A DNA stretch of 64,000 nucleotides, taken from the NCBI GenBank assembly GCA_022767345.1, contig JALEOD010000053.1, forward strand, positions 62,001 to 126,000. The letters run 5' to 3'. This stretch comes from Emergencia sp. (GTDB lineage: Bacteria; Bacillota; Clostridia; Peptostreptococcales; Anaerovoracaceae). Shown piece by piece: positions 51,050 through 60,606 of this stretch. The position numbers and the translations under genes were made by a program. The notes under the pieces were generated by a model that worked only from the letters and a program-made list of their open reading frames with translations, searched no databases and was not told the origin of the DNA. The first letter of the stretch is position 1. Each line of letters starts with the position of its first letter.

Positions 51050-53050
51050 ATGGCAAAGGTGAGCGGGAAAAATAAAAAAAGAGTGATAATTACTTTCGGC
51101 ATAATCAGCGTGCTGATTTTGCTTCTGGCTTTTCGTCTGGCGTGGATTCAGGTGGTAAAGGCAGAGGAATACAGTGATATGGCAATCGATCAGCAGACCA
51201 GTGATATTCCCATCGAAGCAAAGAGGGGCTCCATTCTTGACCGAAACGGGGAAAAATTGGCAACCAGTGCGGCGTGCTATACTGTTTGGGCAAGGCCTTC
51301 CGATGTGAAAAAGGTTTATACCGCTGACAATGAGATTAAGGAAATCAGCGGCGAGCTTGCCATGGTTTTAGACATGGATGCCGCAGAGGTTTTAGAGAAA
51401 ATCACGAAGAAACAGGCACTGATAAAAATTGCCAAGTACCTGGATAAGGAGACGGCAGATAAAGTCAGAGAATTGGATATCTACGGTATTGAGCTGGCAG
51501 AGAACGCAAAACGTTACTATCCTTTGGGGGATTTTGCATCCCAGCTTCTGGGCAGTGTCAACGATGACAATGAAGGACGCAGCGGCGTAGAATTCCAGTA
51601 TGACGAATATCTCAGCGGTATAGCGGGAAGATGGATTAAAAATACTGATCTCAACGGAAATACGCTGGCTTACGGAGAAGAGAAATATTATCAGGCAGAA
51701 GATGGGCTCAACGTGGTTCTTACCATAGACGAGGTGCTGCAGCATTACGCGGAAAATGCTGTGGCAAACGGCATGAAGGAAACCAACGCCAGCAGAATTA
51801 TGTGCCTTGTCATGGATCCTGCAACTGGCGACGTCCTTGCCATGGCGACCAATCCGGGCTTTGACCCCAACGAGCCGCTGACCCCTGTGAAAAAAAGCGA
51901 ACAGAAAAAATTTGATAATATGACGACAGAAGAGCAGGGTACTTACCTGAATCAGATGTGGAGAAATCCTATCATCAGTGATACTTATGAACCGGGCTCC
52001 ACGTTTAAACTGGTTACAACATCAGCAGCACTGGAGGAGGGCGTTACAACAATTTCCACCAAGTATCACTGTAATGTAGGCTATACGGTGCCGGGCACCA
52101 GGGTTACACTCCACTGCTGGAGTACGGTGCCTCACGGCGAGGAAACGTTGAAGCAGGCTGTGGGAAATTCCTGCAACCCGGTGCAGATTCAGCTGGCTAT
52201 GAAGATGGGTGAAGATAAGTACTACGATTATCTGGAAATGTTTGGAATTACCAGCGTTTCTCTGACCCATATCGATTTGCCGGGTGAGGCTACGGCACAG
52301 GTGCAGCCGAAGGATTTAATCGGCCCTGTAGAACTTGCCACCATGTCTTACGGCCAGGGCGTCGCGGTAACGCCGATGCAGCTGGTAACGGCGGTTTGCG
52401 CCATCGGAAATGACGGCGTGCTGATGCAGCCGAGAGTGGTGAAAGAACTGACCGATTCAGACGGCGATACAGTAAAAACCTTTGAGACAAAAGAAGTCCG
52501 CAAGGTCATCTCCTCCAAAACGGCAGATGAAATGAAAGAAATCATGGAATATGTCGTAGCGGAAGGCGGCGGCGGCAAGGCTAAGGTTGCAGGTTACCGC
52601 ATCGGCGGAAAGACCGGTACAGCAGATAAACCGTCAGCTACAGGCGGATATTCAGAGGATACCTATTCTTCCTTTATCGGTATGGCGCCGATGGATGATC
52701 CGAAGTTTGTCATTCTGGTTGTTGTAGACAGTCCGAAAGGAATTCAGTTTGGAAGCACCACGGCAGCGCCGATTGCCAAGGAGTTTATGGAAAATGCCCT
52801 TCCTTACTTGGGAATCAATCCGAAGTATACAAAGGAAGAAGAAAAAGCACTCAAATCAGAGTATGTATATGTACCAAATGTAAAAGGAAAAAGTTACAGT
52901 GATGCCATCGGTATTTTAGGAAAATATGGTCTGGAATACCAGGCAACGCCAAAGCAATCGGATGATGAAGATTTTATTGTTGTAGAGCAGTATCCGAAAG
53001 CAGGCAAGAAGATAAAGAAAGGCGGAAAGGTATACTTATACAGAGAATAG
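51050..53050 (+). CDS. Division-type class B penicillin-binding protein with PASTA domain
   Basis: A 666-residue transpeptidase that cross-links septal (or spore cortex) peptidoglycan outside the membrane. One transmembrane helix (about 11-30) is followed by the dimerisation domain (EAKRGSILDRNGEKLA), then the transpeptidase with S317-x-x-K320 (STFK), S374-C-N376 and K521-T-G-T. One C-terminal PASTA domain (about 603-666, YVPNVKGKSYSDAIGIL) ends the protein. The place in the cluster fits ftsI/pbpB, but clostridial spoVD has the same layout, so I leave the symbol open. GGGAG precedes the ATG. Confidence 0.93.
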   Translation: MAKVSGKNKKRVIITFGIISVLILLLAFRLAWIQVVKAEEYSDMAIDQQTSDIPIEAKRGSILDRNGEKLATSAACYTVWARPSDVKKVYTADNEIKEISGELAMVLDMDAAEVLEKITKKQALIKIAKYLDKETADKVRELDIYGIELAENAKRYYPLGDFASQLLGSVNDDNEGRSGVEFQYDEYLSGIAGRWIKNTDLNGNTLAYGEEKYYQAEDGLNVVLTIDEVLQHYAENAVANGMKETNASRIMCLVMDPATGDVLAMATNPGFDPNEPLTPVKKSEQKKFDNMTTEEQGTYLNQMWRNPIISDTYEPGSTFKLVTTSAALEEGVTTISTKYHCNVGYTVPGTRVTLHCWSTVPHGEETLKQAVGNSCNPVQIQLAMKMGEDKYYDYLEMFGITSVSLTHIDLPGEATAQVQPKDLIGPVELATMSYGQGVAVTPMQLVTAVCAIGNDGVLMQPRVVKELTDSDGDTVKTFETKEVRKVISSKTADEMKEIMEYVVAEGGGGKAKVAGYRIGGKTGTADKPSATGGYSEDTYSSFIGMAPMDDPKFVILVVVDSPKGIQFGSTTAAPIAKEFMENALPYLGINPKYTKEEEKALKSEYVYVPNVKGKSYSDAIGILGKYGLEYQATPKQSDDEDFIVVEQYPKAGKKIKKGGKVYLYRE

Positions 53051-53089
53051 ACTGAAAGCATAGAATCGGGGAGATTTGAACTGAAACTT

Positions 53090-54568
53090 TTGAAACTGCT
53101 GCAAAGTGCAGAATACGAGTGTGTGCAGGGTTCCTTAGACCTTGCAGTGACAGGAATTTTCTACCATTGTGATAAGGTCATAGACGGCAGCGTGTTTGTT
53201 TGCATCGAGGGTGCAGAAGAGGACGGCCACAGCTATGCAGAGGAAGCAGTCAGACGAGGCGCGGGGGCGATTGTATGCCAGAAGGCGCTCAGTCTGCCGG
53301 AAGGTATTACGGTAATCAGAACCGAAGACAGCAGAAAGATTATGGCGGAAATGTCGGCGGCCTTTTACGGGCATCCCGCCCGCAAACTTCGCATGATTGG
53401 AGTTACCGGCACAAAAGGAAAAACCACGACGGCTTTTATGATACAGCAAATTCTTTTAAAAGCCGGGCAGAAATGCGGTCTCATTGGAACGGTGCACATC
53501 GATACAGGAAAAGAAATCATCGAAAGCGATCGTACGACACCGGAATCTGTGGAACTGCAGGGGTATTTGAGAAGAATGGCGGACTGCGGATGTACAGCAT
53601 GCGTCATGGAGGTTTCCTCCCAGGCGCTGAAACTCGCCAGAGTTCACGGACTGCATTTTGACTATGCTGTGTTTACCAACCTGTCAGAGGATCATATTGG
53701 GCGGGGTGAGCATAAAGATTTTGCGGAGTATGCAGCCTGCAAGGCGCAGTTGTTTTGTGCCTGCGAAGAAGCGGTGGTAAATGAAGATGATCCTTATGGG
53801 GATATTATGCTGAAAGGCAGCAGCTGCAAAGTGATTACTTACGGCATGGAAAAGGGCCGCGATCTGCAGGCGAAAAACTTGGATTATGTCAAAATTCCGG
53901 GAAAGTTAGGAGTGGAATTTCAGATTGCAGGGGATTATAATATAAATTTAGTTGTAGGATTACCCGGGAAATTTTCCTGTTACAACGCCATGGCAGCGAC
54001 GGCGGTCTGCAGTCGGATGGGCGCGGATAAGGAAAGTATTCGCACGGCGCTGCGAGAAATTTCAGTGCCGGGCAGACAGGAGATGTTTTCGGCAGGACCG
54101 GACAAAGTTGTCATGGTAGATTACGCCCATAACGGCGTAGCGCTTGAAAATCTGCTGAGAGCTCTGCGGGATTATAAACCGAAAGGTCTGACCGTGGTCT
54201 TCGGCTGCGGCGGTCAGCGGGATAAAAACAGAAGAACGGATATGGCGAAAGCAGCGGCTTCTTATGCCGATTTTTCAATCATCACTTCTGATAATCCGAG
54301 AAAAGAGGAGCCGGAGGCTATTATCAGCGACATCACGAAGGTACTTGAGGATGAAACATGCAGTTTTACTGTGATAGGCGACAGGAGAGAGGCAATTCAC
54401 CACGCGGTTAAGCACCTGGAAACAGGTGAAATTGTGGTCATCGCAGGAAAAGGACACGAAAATTACCAGATCATTGGAGAAGATAAAATACATTTTGACG
54501 ACCGGAAAGAAGTTCTGGCGGCAATAGAAAAGGTGAAATATGAATACGATAACTTTAGGAGAAATTGA
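53090..54568 (+). CDS. murE: UDP-N-acetylmuramoyl-tripeptide synthetase (diaminopimelate-adding)
   Basis: A Mur ligase of about 492 residues that adds meso-diaminopimelate to UDP-MurNAc-L-Ala-D-Glu. The ATP loop is GTKGKTT (near residue 107), and SDNPRKEEPEAI contains the DNPR box (from residue 401) that marks DAP-specific enzymes. The start is uncertain: TTG at 53090 is given, but CTG at 53081 fits the GGGGAG site (53068-53073) and the family's N-terminal length better. Its 3' end overlaps murF by 29 bases. Confidence 0.94.
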   Translation: MKLLQSAEYECVQGSLDLAVTGIFYHCDKVIDGSVFVCIEGAEEDGHSYAEEAVRRGAGAIVCQKALSLPEGITVIRTEDSRKIMAEMSAAFYGHPARKLRMIGVTGTKGKTTTAFMIQQILLKAGQKCGLIGTVHIDTGKEIIESDRTTPESVELQGYLRRMADCGCTACVMEVSSQALKLARVHGLHFDYAVFTNLSEDHIGRGEHKDFAEYAACKAQLFCACEEAVVNEDDPYGDIMLKGSSCKVITYGMEKGRDLQAKNLDYVKIPGKLGVEFQIAGDYNINLVVGLPGKFSCYNAMAATAVCSRMGADKESIRTALREISVPGRQEMFSAGPDKVVMVDYAHNGVALENLLRALRDYKPKGLTVVFGCGGQRDKNRRTDMAKAAASYADFSIITSDNPRKEEPEAIISDITKVLEDETCSFTVIGDRREAIHHAVKHLETGEIVVIAGKGHENYQIIGEDKIHFDDRKEVLAAIEKVKYEYDNFRRN

Positions 54569-55919
54569 ACAGGCGACGGGCGGAACGCTTGTTTCAGGAC
54601 AGCGCAGCGAGAAGATTTCTGCAGTCTGCACGGATTCTCGAACGGCAAAGCAGGGAGCGTTGTTTGTGCCTATCGTGGGAGAGGTTCACGATGCACATAA
54701 GTTTTTACCACAGGTAAAAGAAAAAGGCTGCACTGCAGTGCTCACGGCAAAAGAGGATGCAGTGCCCGAGGGACTCAGCGCGATTCTGGTTTCCGATACC
54801 ACAAAGGCGCTGCAGAAATTGTCTGCCTGGTATCTTGCGGGGCTGGGGTTGAAAACAGTTGCGGTCACCGGCAGTGTGGGAAAAACCAGTACCCGGGATA
54901 TGGTGCACGCGATTTTAAAAGAAAAGTATCGCACAGGTGCAACAGTAGGCAATTTTAATAATGACATCGGTGTGCCCCTTACCATTTTTTCCTTTGACGA
55001 TACTATGGAAGCTGCTGTGCTGGAAATCGGCATGGATCATTTCGGGGAAATTCACAGGCTTGTGAATATCATCAGACCGGATATAGGAATTATCACCAAC
55101 GTGGGAATCTCCCACATCGAAAATCTGGGCAGCAGAGAAGGAATTCTCTCTGCTAAGATGGAGATTACCGACTACTTTGGAAAAGACAATACGCTGGTGA
55201 TGAACGGTTCCTGCGATATGCTGCAGAAAGCAAAGTTTGACGGCACATATCAGGTGATGAAAGTCTCCTTAGAAGAAGATCAAGGGGATTTTATCGTGAA
55301 GGATATTGAAGATTTGGGAACGGAAGGGGTTTCCTTTACGCTGGAAGCAGAGGGAAGAGATTATCCGATTTCTCTTCCTGTGCCCGGCGCCCATAATGCG
55401 CTCAATGCCGGTCTTGCCATTGCGGCCTGCAGGAAACTGGATGTTTCTATAGAAGAGGCGGCACGAGGTCTTGCCTCTATGGAACTGACAGGCAAGAGGC
55501 TTTCGCTGCGGGAGGCAGGCGGAATCAAAGTGATTGACGACACCTATAACGCAGCGCCCGATTCCATGAAATCGGCATTAAACACCCTTGCAAATACCAA
55601 GGGTCAACGAAAAATTGCTATTTTGGGCGGTATGAATGAGCTGGGAGCAGATTCCGCGTCCTACCATAGGGAAATAGGCGCTTACGCGGCAGAAAAGAAC
55701 ATCGATATTCTCATTGCGGTAGGACAGAAGGCAGATGATATCGCTCTGGGTGCGGAAAAGGCAAACACCGGTACAAAAGTACTTTTTTACGATACAAAGA
55801 ATCGCTTCTACAAAGAGGCTATGGAACTTTTTAAAGCGGGAGATACCATCCTTGTAAAGGGTTCCAGAGCTATGGGTATGGAGCAGATTGTGGATAAAAT
55901 TTTGAAGGAACAGGAGTAA
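54540..55919 (+). CDS. murF: UDP-N-acetylmuramoyl-tripeptide--D-alanyl-D-alanine ligase
   Basis: A 459-residue Mur ligase that adds D-Ala-D-Ala to the UDP-MurNAc-tripeptide. Landmarks: ITLGEIEQATGGTLVSG and VCTDSRTAKQGALFVPI at the N-terminus, the ATP loop TGSVGKTSTRD, GNFNNDIGVPL, and DDTYNAAPDSMKSAL in the C-terminal half. The ATG lies inside the end of murE; mraY starts after six bases. Confidence 0.96.
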   Translation: MNTITLGEIEQATGGTLVSGQRSEKISAVCTDSRTAKQGALFVPIVGEVHDAHKFLPQVKEKGCTAVLTAKEDAVPEGLSAILVSDTTKALQKLSAWYLAGLGLKTVAVTGSVGKTSTRDMVHAILKEKYRTGATVGNFNNDIGVPLTIFSFDDTMEAAVLEIGMDHFGEIHRLVNIIRPDIGIITNVGISHIENLGSREGILSAKMEITDYFGKDNTLVMNGSCDMLQKAKFDGTYQVMKVSLEEDQGDFIVKDIEDLGTEGVSFTLEAEGRDYPISLPVPGAHNALNAGLAIAACRKLDVSIEEAARGLASMELTGKRLSLREAGGIKVIDDTYNAAPDSMKSALNTLANTKGQRKIAILGGMNELGADSASYHREIGAYAAEKNIDILIAVGQKADDIALGAEKANTGTKVLFYDTKNRFYKEAMELFKAGDTILVKGSRAMGMEQIVDKILKEQE

Positions 55920-55924
55920 TACAC

Positions 55925-56890
55925 ATGCAGATTTTTCAACTTGTATTTTTAGCAGCTTTAGGAATGATTGCGGGCACAATTTTGACCTCGCTGGAAATTC
56001 CTATCCTTAAACATAAACAGTTTCAGCAGTTTATCAGAGAGGAGGGGCCGCAGTCCCATCTGTCCAAGGAAGGAACTCCTACTATGGGCGGCATTGCCAT
56101 CTTTGGAGCGCTGGTTTTGATGACCTTCATTGGCGGCTACGTTTCTACAGATACTTTCGTTATGCTGGGTGTGACACTGCTCTTTGGGTTAATCGGATTC
56201 TTTGACGACTATATCAAAGTTGCAAAGAAACATAATCTGGGTCTTCGTGCTTGGCAGAAGCTGGTACTGCAGATTTTCTTCGCGGGAGCGCTGGCATTCT
56301 ACATGGCAAATTATTCCGGTTACGGAACTGAGGTATGGATTCCGTTTATCGACAAGTATATTGATTTTGGCGGACTTTACATTCCTTTTGTTATATTTGT
56401 CGTTGTTGCCATGGCAAATGCGGTGAATCTGACTGATGGACTGGACGGCTTGTCCTCCGGTGTTACAGCTCTTGTTGGGTTTTTCTTTGCCATCGTCGGC
56501 ATGGAATTTGGTCATAACAGCGCGGCGGTTTTCTGTGTGGCGCTGACCGGTGCATGTCTGGGATTTCTGGTATTTAACAGATATCCCGCAAAGCTCTTTA
56601 TGGGAGATACAGGTTCTATGGCCCTTGGCGGCGCACTGGCCTCTGCCGCTATCATCATGAAAGTGGAATTTCTTTTGCCGATTGCAGGACTGATTTACGT
56701 TTTGGAAGCGCTGTCTGTCATCATTCAGGTAGGATATTTCAAACTGACCGGCGGTAAACGCTTTTTCAAGATGGCACCGCTGCATCATCACTTTGAAATG
56801 TGCGGCATGAAAGAAAAATACGTAGTTGCCATGTTCTGGTTTATTGCGCTGATTTGCTGCGGCATCGCGTATCTTGTCGCAAATATCTAA
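55925..56890 (+). CDS. mraY: Phospho-N-acetylmuramoyl-pentapeptide transferase
   Basis: A 321-residue membrane enzyme with about ten helices that makes lipid I from UDP-MurNAc-pentapeptide and undecaprenyl phosphate. Active-site motifs are LFGLIGFFDDYIKVAKKHN (the DD pair), NAVNLTDGLDGL and MAPLHHHFEMCG (the HHH loop). It opens with a hydrophobic helix as expected. It lies between murF and murD, the standard place; a GGAG site precedes the ATG. Confidence 0.96.
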   Translation: MQIFQLVFLAALGMIAGTILTSLEIPILKHKQFQQFIREEGPQSHLSKEGTPTMGGIAIFGALVLMTFIGGYVSTDTFVMLGVTLLFGLIGFFDDYIKVAKKHNLGLRAWQKLVLQIFFAGALAFYMANYSGYGTEVWIPFIDKYIDFGGLYIPFVIFVVVAMANAVNLTDGLDGLSSGVTALVGFFFAIVGMEFGHNSAAVFCVALTGACLGFLVFNRYPAKLFMGDTGSMALGGALASAAIIMKVEFLLPIAGLIYVLEALSVIIQVGYFKLTGGKRFFKMAPLHHHFEMCGMKEKYVVAMFWFIALICCGIAYLVANI

Positions 56891-56976
56891 CCTGCGCATA
56901 TTTGGCAGCGTATATCTGATTTGGAAAATGGAAAGATTAAGCAGGAAACAAAAATGTTAGATTAAGAGGTAAGACT

Positions 56977-58353
56977 ATGAGCGGAAATTTAAACAACATG
57001 CAAAATAAAAAAGTTTTAATCGTAGGTCTCGGAAAATCAGGAATTGCAGCAGCACAGGCAATGCTTCGCCTTTCCGCGGAGGTTTCCATTCAGGATTCCA
57101 AAAAAGAAGAAAATATAGATGGCCAGCTTCTTGCATTTCTCAGGGGCAAAGGGGTAACCTGCTACTTTGACAGGGTGCCGGCTGATATGGGGCAGTTCGA
57201 TATGCTGATTTTAAGCCCCGGCGTCAGCCCTGAACTTGCTTTTATCAGGGAAGCGAAAGCGGCCGGTGTGGAAATCATAGGGGAACTCGAAATCGCTTAT
57301 CGGATTGGACACGGTCGTTATGCGGCGATTACCGGAACCAATGGAAAAACCACCACAACAACTTTGGTCGGCGAAATTTTCAAGGCGGCAAAGAGAAAGA
57401 CTTATGTCGTAGGAAATATCGGTGTCGCAGTGATTTCAGCGTCTATGGACGCGGAGGAAGACGCATGGCTTGTAACGGAGACCAGCAGTTTCCAGCTGGA
57501 AACCACCAGATATTTCAAGCCGGCTGTATCGGCGATTCTGAATCTGACGCCGGATCATCTGAACCGTCACCATACCATGGAGGCTTATGGCGCTGCTAAG
57601 GCGAAAATCTTTGCAAATCAAAGAGAAGACGGCTATCTGGTAATCAATTACGATGATAAGGCCTGCTATGCTCTTGCAAAGGACTGCAAGGCGAATATCG
57701 TGCCTTTCAGCAGAAAAGAAGAACTGCCTTTCGGCGCGTTTGTCAAAGACGGGCAGATTGTCATGAAAACAAAAAATGGAGATATAATAGAAATATGCGC
57801 GGCAGATGAGCTTTTAATCATCGGCAGTCACAATTTGGAAAATGCTTTGGCGGCGGCAGCAATCTGCTACTTTGCCGGCATTGAGCCCAAGGTCATCGGA
57901 GATACCATCAGGAATTTCGGCGGTGTTTCTCACAGACTGGAGTACTGCGGCGAGGTGGACGATGTAAAATACTACAATGACTCCAAGGGAACCAACGTGG
58001 ACGCGGCAGTAACCGCAATTCGTGCCATCGGAAAGAATATTCTGCTCATTGCAGGCGGCGATGCCAAGGGACAGGATTTTACGGAACTGGTAAGGGAGTT
58101 TGACGGCAGCGTAAAACAGTTGATTCTCCTTGGCAGGGACGCCCATATGATAAAGGAAGCGGCAGAAAAAGTTGGATTTACAAATTTTGTAAGCTGCAGG
58201 AATATGGACGAATGTGTGCGTATGGCGGCGCAGATGGCAGAGCCGGGTGATACAGTACTGCTTTCCCCTGCCTGCGCAAGTTGGGATATGTATGATAATT
58301 TTGAACAAAGAGGAGACCACTTTAAACAGTGCGTCAGCGGGTTAGACAGATAA
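56977..58353 (+). CDS. murD: UDP-N-acetylmuramoylalanine--D-glutamate ligase
   Basis: A 458-residue Mur ligase that adds D-glutamate to UDP-MurNAc-L-Ala. The N-terminal Rossmann motif is VLIVGLGKSGIAAAQAM, the ATP loop GTNGKTTTT, followed by NIGVAVIS, TETSSFQLETT and NLTPDHLNRH. AGGTAAG precedes the ATG. Its stop shares one base with the ftsW start (TAATG), so the two are translationally coupled. Confidence 0.95.
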   Translation: MSGNLNNMQNKKVLIVGLGKSGIAAAQAMLRLSAEVSIQDSKKEENIDGQLLAFLRGKGVTCYFDRVPADMGQFDMLILSPGVSPELAFIREAKAAGVEIIGELEIAYRIGHGRYAAITGTNGKTTTTTLVGEIFKAAKRKTYVVGNIGVAVISASMDAEEDAWLVTETSSFQLETTRYFKPAVSAILNLTPDHLNRHHTMEAYGAAKAKIFANQREDGYLVINYDDKACYALAKDCKANIVPFSRKEELPFGAFVKDGQIVMKTKNGDIIEICAADELLIIGSHNLENALAAAAICYFAGIEPKVIGDTIRNFGGVSHRLEYCGEVDDVKYYNDSKGTNVDAAVTAIRAIGKNILLIAGGDAKGQDFTELVREFDGSVKQLILLGRDAHMIKEAAEKVGFTNFVSCRNMDECVRMAAQMAEPGDTVLLSPACASWDMYDNFEQRGDHFKQCVSGLDR

Positions 58354-59489
58354 TGAAATTAAACTTATGGAGCAGGAAAAATTTAAGAGCCAGTGATTTT
58401 GTGATTATTGCCATGGTGACAATTTTAGTCATCTTTGGGGTAGTTATGGTTTTCAGTGCCAGTTATTACAAATCCATCAACGAGGAAGGCAGCCCTTACT
58501 ACTATCTGATCAGACAGGGCATCTTTGCTTTGTCCGGATTTGTGATTATGGCGGTCTGCTCCTATTTGGATTACCATATATTCAGGCGGCTTTCCATACT
58601 GATTCTTGCGGTCAGCTTTATATTGCTGCTTCTGGTACTGACCCCCCTTGGGATAGAGGAGGGCGGTGCAACCCGTGCCCTTTATATCGGCTTTACCATC
58701 ATGCCGGGTGAAATTGCAAAGGTTGCAGTTATCGTCTTTACAGCCTCCTTTCTGGCAAGTGACCCGAAGCTGATTCTATCCTTCAGCAAAGGCATTTTAC
58801 CGCTGGTGATTTTAATGGGCGTTTTCGGCGGACTGATTGTCAAACAGCCGAACCTTTCCACAGCCATTACGGTCTGCGGCATTATTGCGGGCATCATGTT
58901 TCTTGCAGGGCTGCAGTGGCGATACGTCATCGGCGCAATCGGCCTTGGAAGTGCGGCGGTAGTAGGTCTGATTGCCATCGGCGACGACATCGGCATGAAA
59001 CACTGGAAGAAGAGAATCGTCGCCTTTACTGACCCTTTTGCAGACGCTCTCGGCGACGGCTTTCAGGTGGTGCAGTCTCTGCTGGCCCTTGGTTCAGGCG
59101 GATTGTTTGGTCTGGGTCTTGGCAAGAGTATTCAAAAGAATCTGTACCTGCCGGAACCGCAGAACGACTTTATCATCGCCATCATCGGCGAAGAACTGGG
59201 ACTCATAGGACTTCTGATTTTACTGGCTGTTTATGCGGTCCTGATCTGGAGATGCTTCCATGTATGTCTCAATGCGCCGGACCGCTTCGGTATGCTCCTT
59301 GCGGGTGGAATCACCATCATGATTGGCCTGCAGGTTGTTTTAAATATTGCAGTCGTTACTTCATCTATGCCGGCGACAGGTATCGCCCTGCCGTTTATCA
59401 GTTATGGCGGTAACGCCCTCTGGATTTTCATGGGGTGTTCGGGAATCCTGCTGAACATTTCCAGACAGAGCGGCGGAAAGGAAAATTGA
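58353..59489 (+). CDS. ftsW: Septal peptidoglycan polymerase FtsW
   Basis: A 378-residue SEDS-family protein with about ten transmembrane helices, acting as glycosyltransferase at the septum together with its class B penicillin-binding protein. Typical stretches are VVMVFSASYYKS in helix one, SLLALGSGGLFGLGLGKS in the large loop, LPEPQNDFIIAIIGEELGLIG and GIALPFISYGGNALW near the C-terminus. The ATG at 58353 overlaps the murD stop. Clostridia may also carry spoVE of the same family, but the location in the cluster favours ftsW. Confidence 0.92.
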   Translation: MKLNLWSRKNLRASDFVIIAMVTILVIFGVVMVFSASYYKSINEEGSPYYYLIRQGIFALSGFVIMAVCSYLDYHIFRRLSILILAVSFILLLLVLTPLGIEEGGATRALYIGFTIMPGEIAKVAVIVFTASFLASDPKLILSFSKGILPLVILMGVFGGLIVKQPNLSTAITVCGIIAGIMFLAGLQWRYVIGAIGLGSAAVVGLIAIGDDIGMKHWKKRIVAFTDPFADALGDGFQVVQSLLALGSGGLFGLGLGKSIQKNLYLPEPQNDFIIAIIGEELGLIGLLILLAVYAVLIWRCFHVCLNAPDRFGMLLAGGITIMIGLQVVLNIAVVTSSMPATGIALPFISYGGNALWIFMGCSGILLNISRQSGGKEN

Positions 59490-59499
59490 GGAGAGAAAC

Positions 59500-60606
59500 A
59501 TGAGAGTGATTGTAACAGGCGGCGGCTCCGGCGGACATATTTATCCCGCCATTGCCATCGCAGATAAAATAAAGGAAAAAGAACCGGATTCGGAAATTCT
59601 CTATATCGGAAACGACATCGGTCTGGAAAAGGATATCGTGCCGGGTACAGGCTATCCGATGGAACTGGTATCAGCAAAGTGGCTTGACAGACGAAATATT
59701 TTTAAAATCTTTGATACAGGATTTTCCACCATGCGGGGCATCGGGCAGGCCCTTCGGATTATGAAGAAGTTTAAGCCTGACGCAGTGGTGGGCACCGGCG
59801 GCTTTGTCTGCGTACCGGTCATGTATGCCGCCCATAAGTATGGCGCAAAGTGCTACCTTCACGAGCAGAACGCTTACCCGGGGGTAGCTAATAAAACGCT
59901 GGAGAAATTTGCGGATAAAATTTTCCTGGGCTTTCCGGAGGCAAGTCATTATTTTCATCAGCCGGAAAAACACGTCAATGTGGGAAATCCGGTGCGCCAG
60001 CGGTTTTACGATGTAGACCAAAAGGCAGCAAGAGAGAAACTCGATATCGGCAGTAATGACTTTGTGATTTTTTCCTTTGGCGGGAGTCAGGGCGCTGAGA
60101 AAATTAATGAAGTCGCCTTTGACCTGATGGAAGCAGTCAACGGACACAAAGGTGTGACCTTTGTCTTTGGAACAGGCAGTCAGTATTACGAAGAGATTCT
60201 GAAAAAAGCGGAAGAAAAGAACATTGAGATACAGCCTAATATCAGGGTGAAGTCCTATATCAATGATATGGAAACTTATCTGGGCGCGTCAGACCTTATC
60301 ATCAGCCGTGCAGGCGCGCTGTCTGTAGCGGAAACGACAGTCTGCGGAAAAGCTTCGATTCTGATTCCGTCACCGAACGTAACGGGAAATCACCAGTTCT
60401 TTAATGCAAAATCCGTGGCGGACAAGGGCGGCGCAGTTCTCATCGAAGAAAAAAATCTTACCTCGGAGCTGCTTCTTTCTGAAGTGATGCGCCTTAGAAA
60501 TAACCTTGCGACGCTTACAGAGATGAGCAGAGCCAGCAAAGCCTGCGCACCCCTTGATGCAACTGAACTGATTTATGCGGAGATGAAAAAGGATGAGCGA
60601 GTATAA
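59500..60606 (+). CDS. murG: UDP-N-acetylglucosamine--lipid I transferase MurG
   Basis: A 368-residue GT-B glycosyltransferase that converts lipid I to lipid II at the inner membrane face. The first glycine loop is TGGGSGGHIYPAIAIAD; the second domain has FSFGGSQGAEKINE and the sugar-binding ISRAGALSVAET, followed by NHQFFNA. GGAGAGAAAC precedes the ATG. Its 3' end overlaps divIB by 14 bases. Confidence 0.96.
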   Translation: MRVIVTGGGSGGHIYPAIAIADKIKEKEPDSEILYIGNDIGLEKDIVPGTGYPMELVSAKWLDRRNIFKIFDTGFSTMRGIGQALRIMKKFKPDAVVGTGGFVCVPVMYAAHKYGAKCYLHEQNAYPGVANKTLEKFADKIFLGFPEASHYFHQPEKHVNVGNPVRQRFYDVDQKAAREKLDIGSNDFVIFSFGGSQGAEKINEVAFDLMEAVNGHKGVTFVFGTGSQYYEEILKKAEEKNIEIQPNIRVKSYINDMETYLGASDLIISRAGALSVAETTVCGKASILIPSPNVTGNHQFFNAKSVADKGGAVLIEEKNLTSELLLSEVMRLRNNLATLTEMSRASKACAPLDATELIYAEMKKDERV

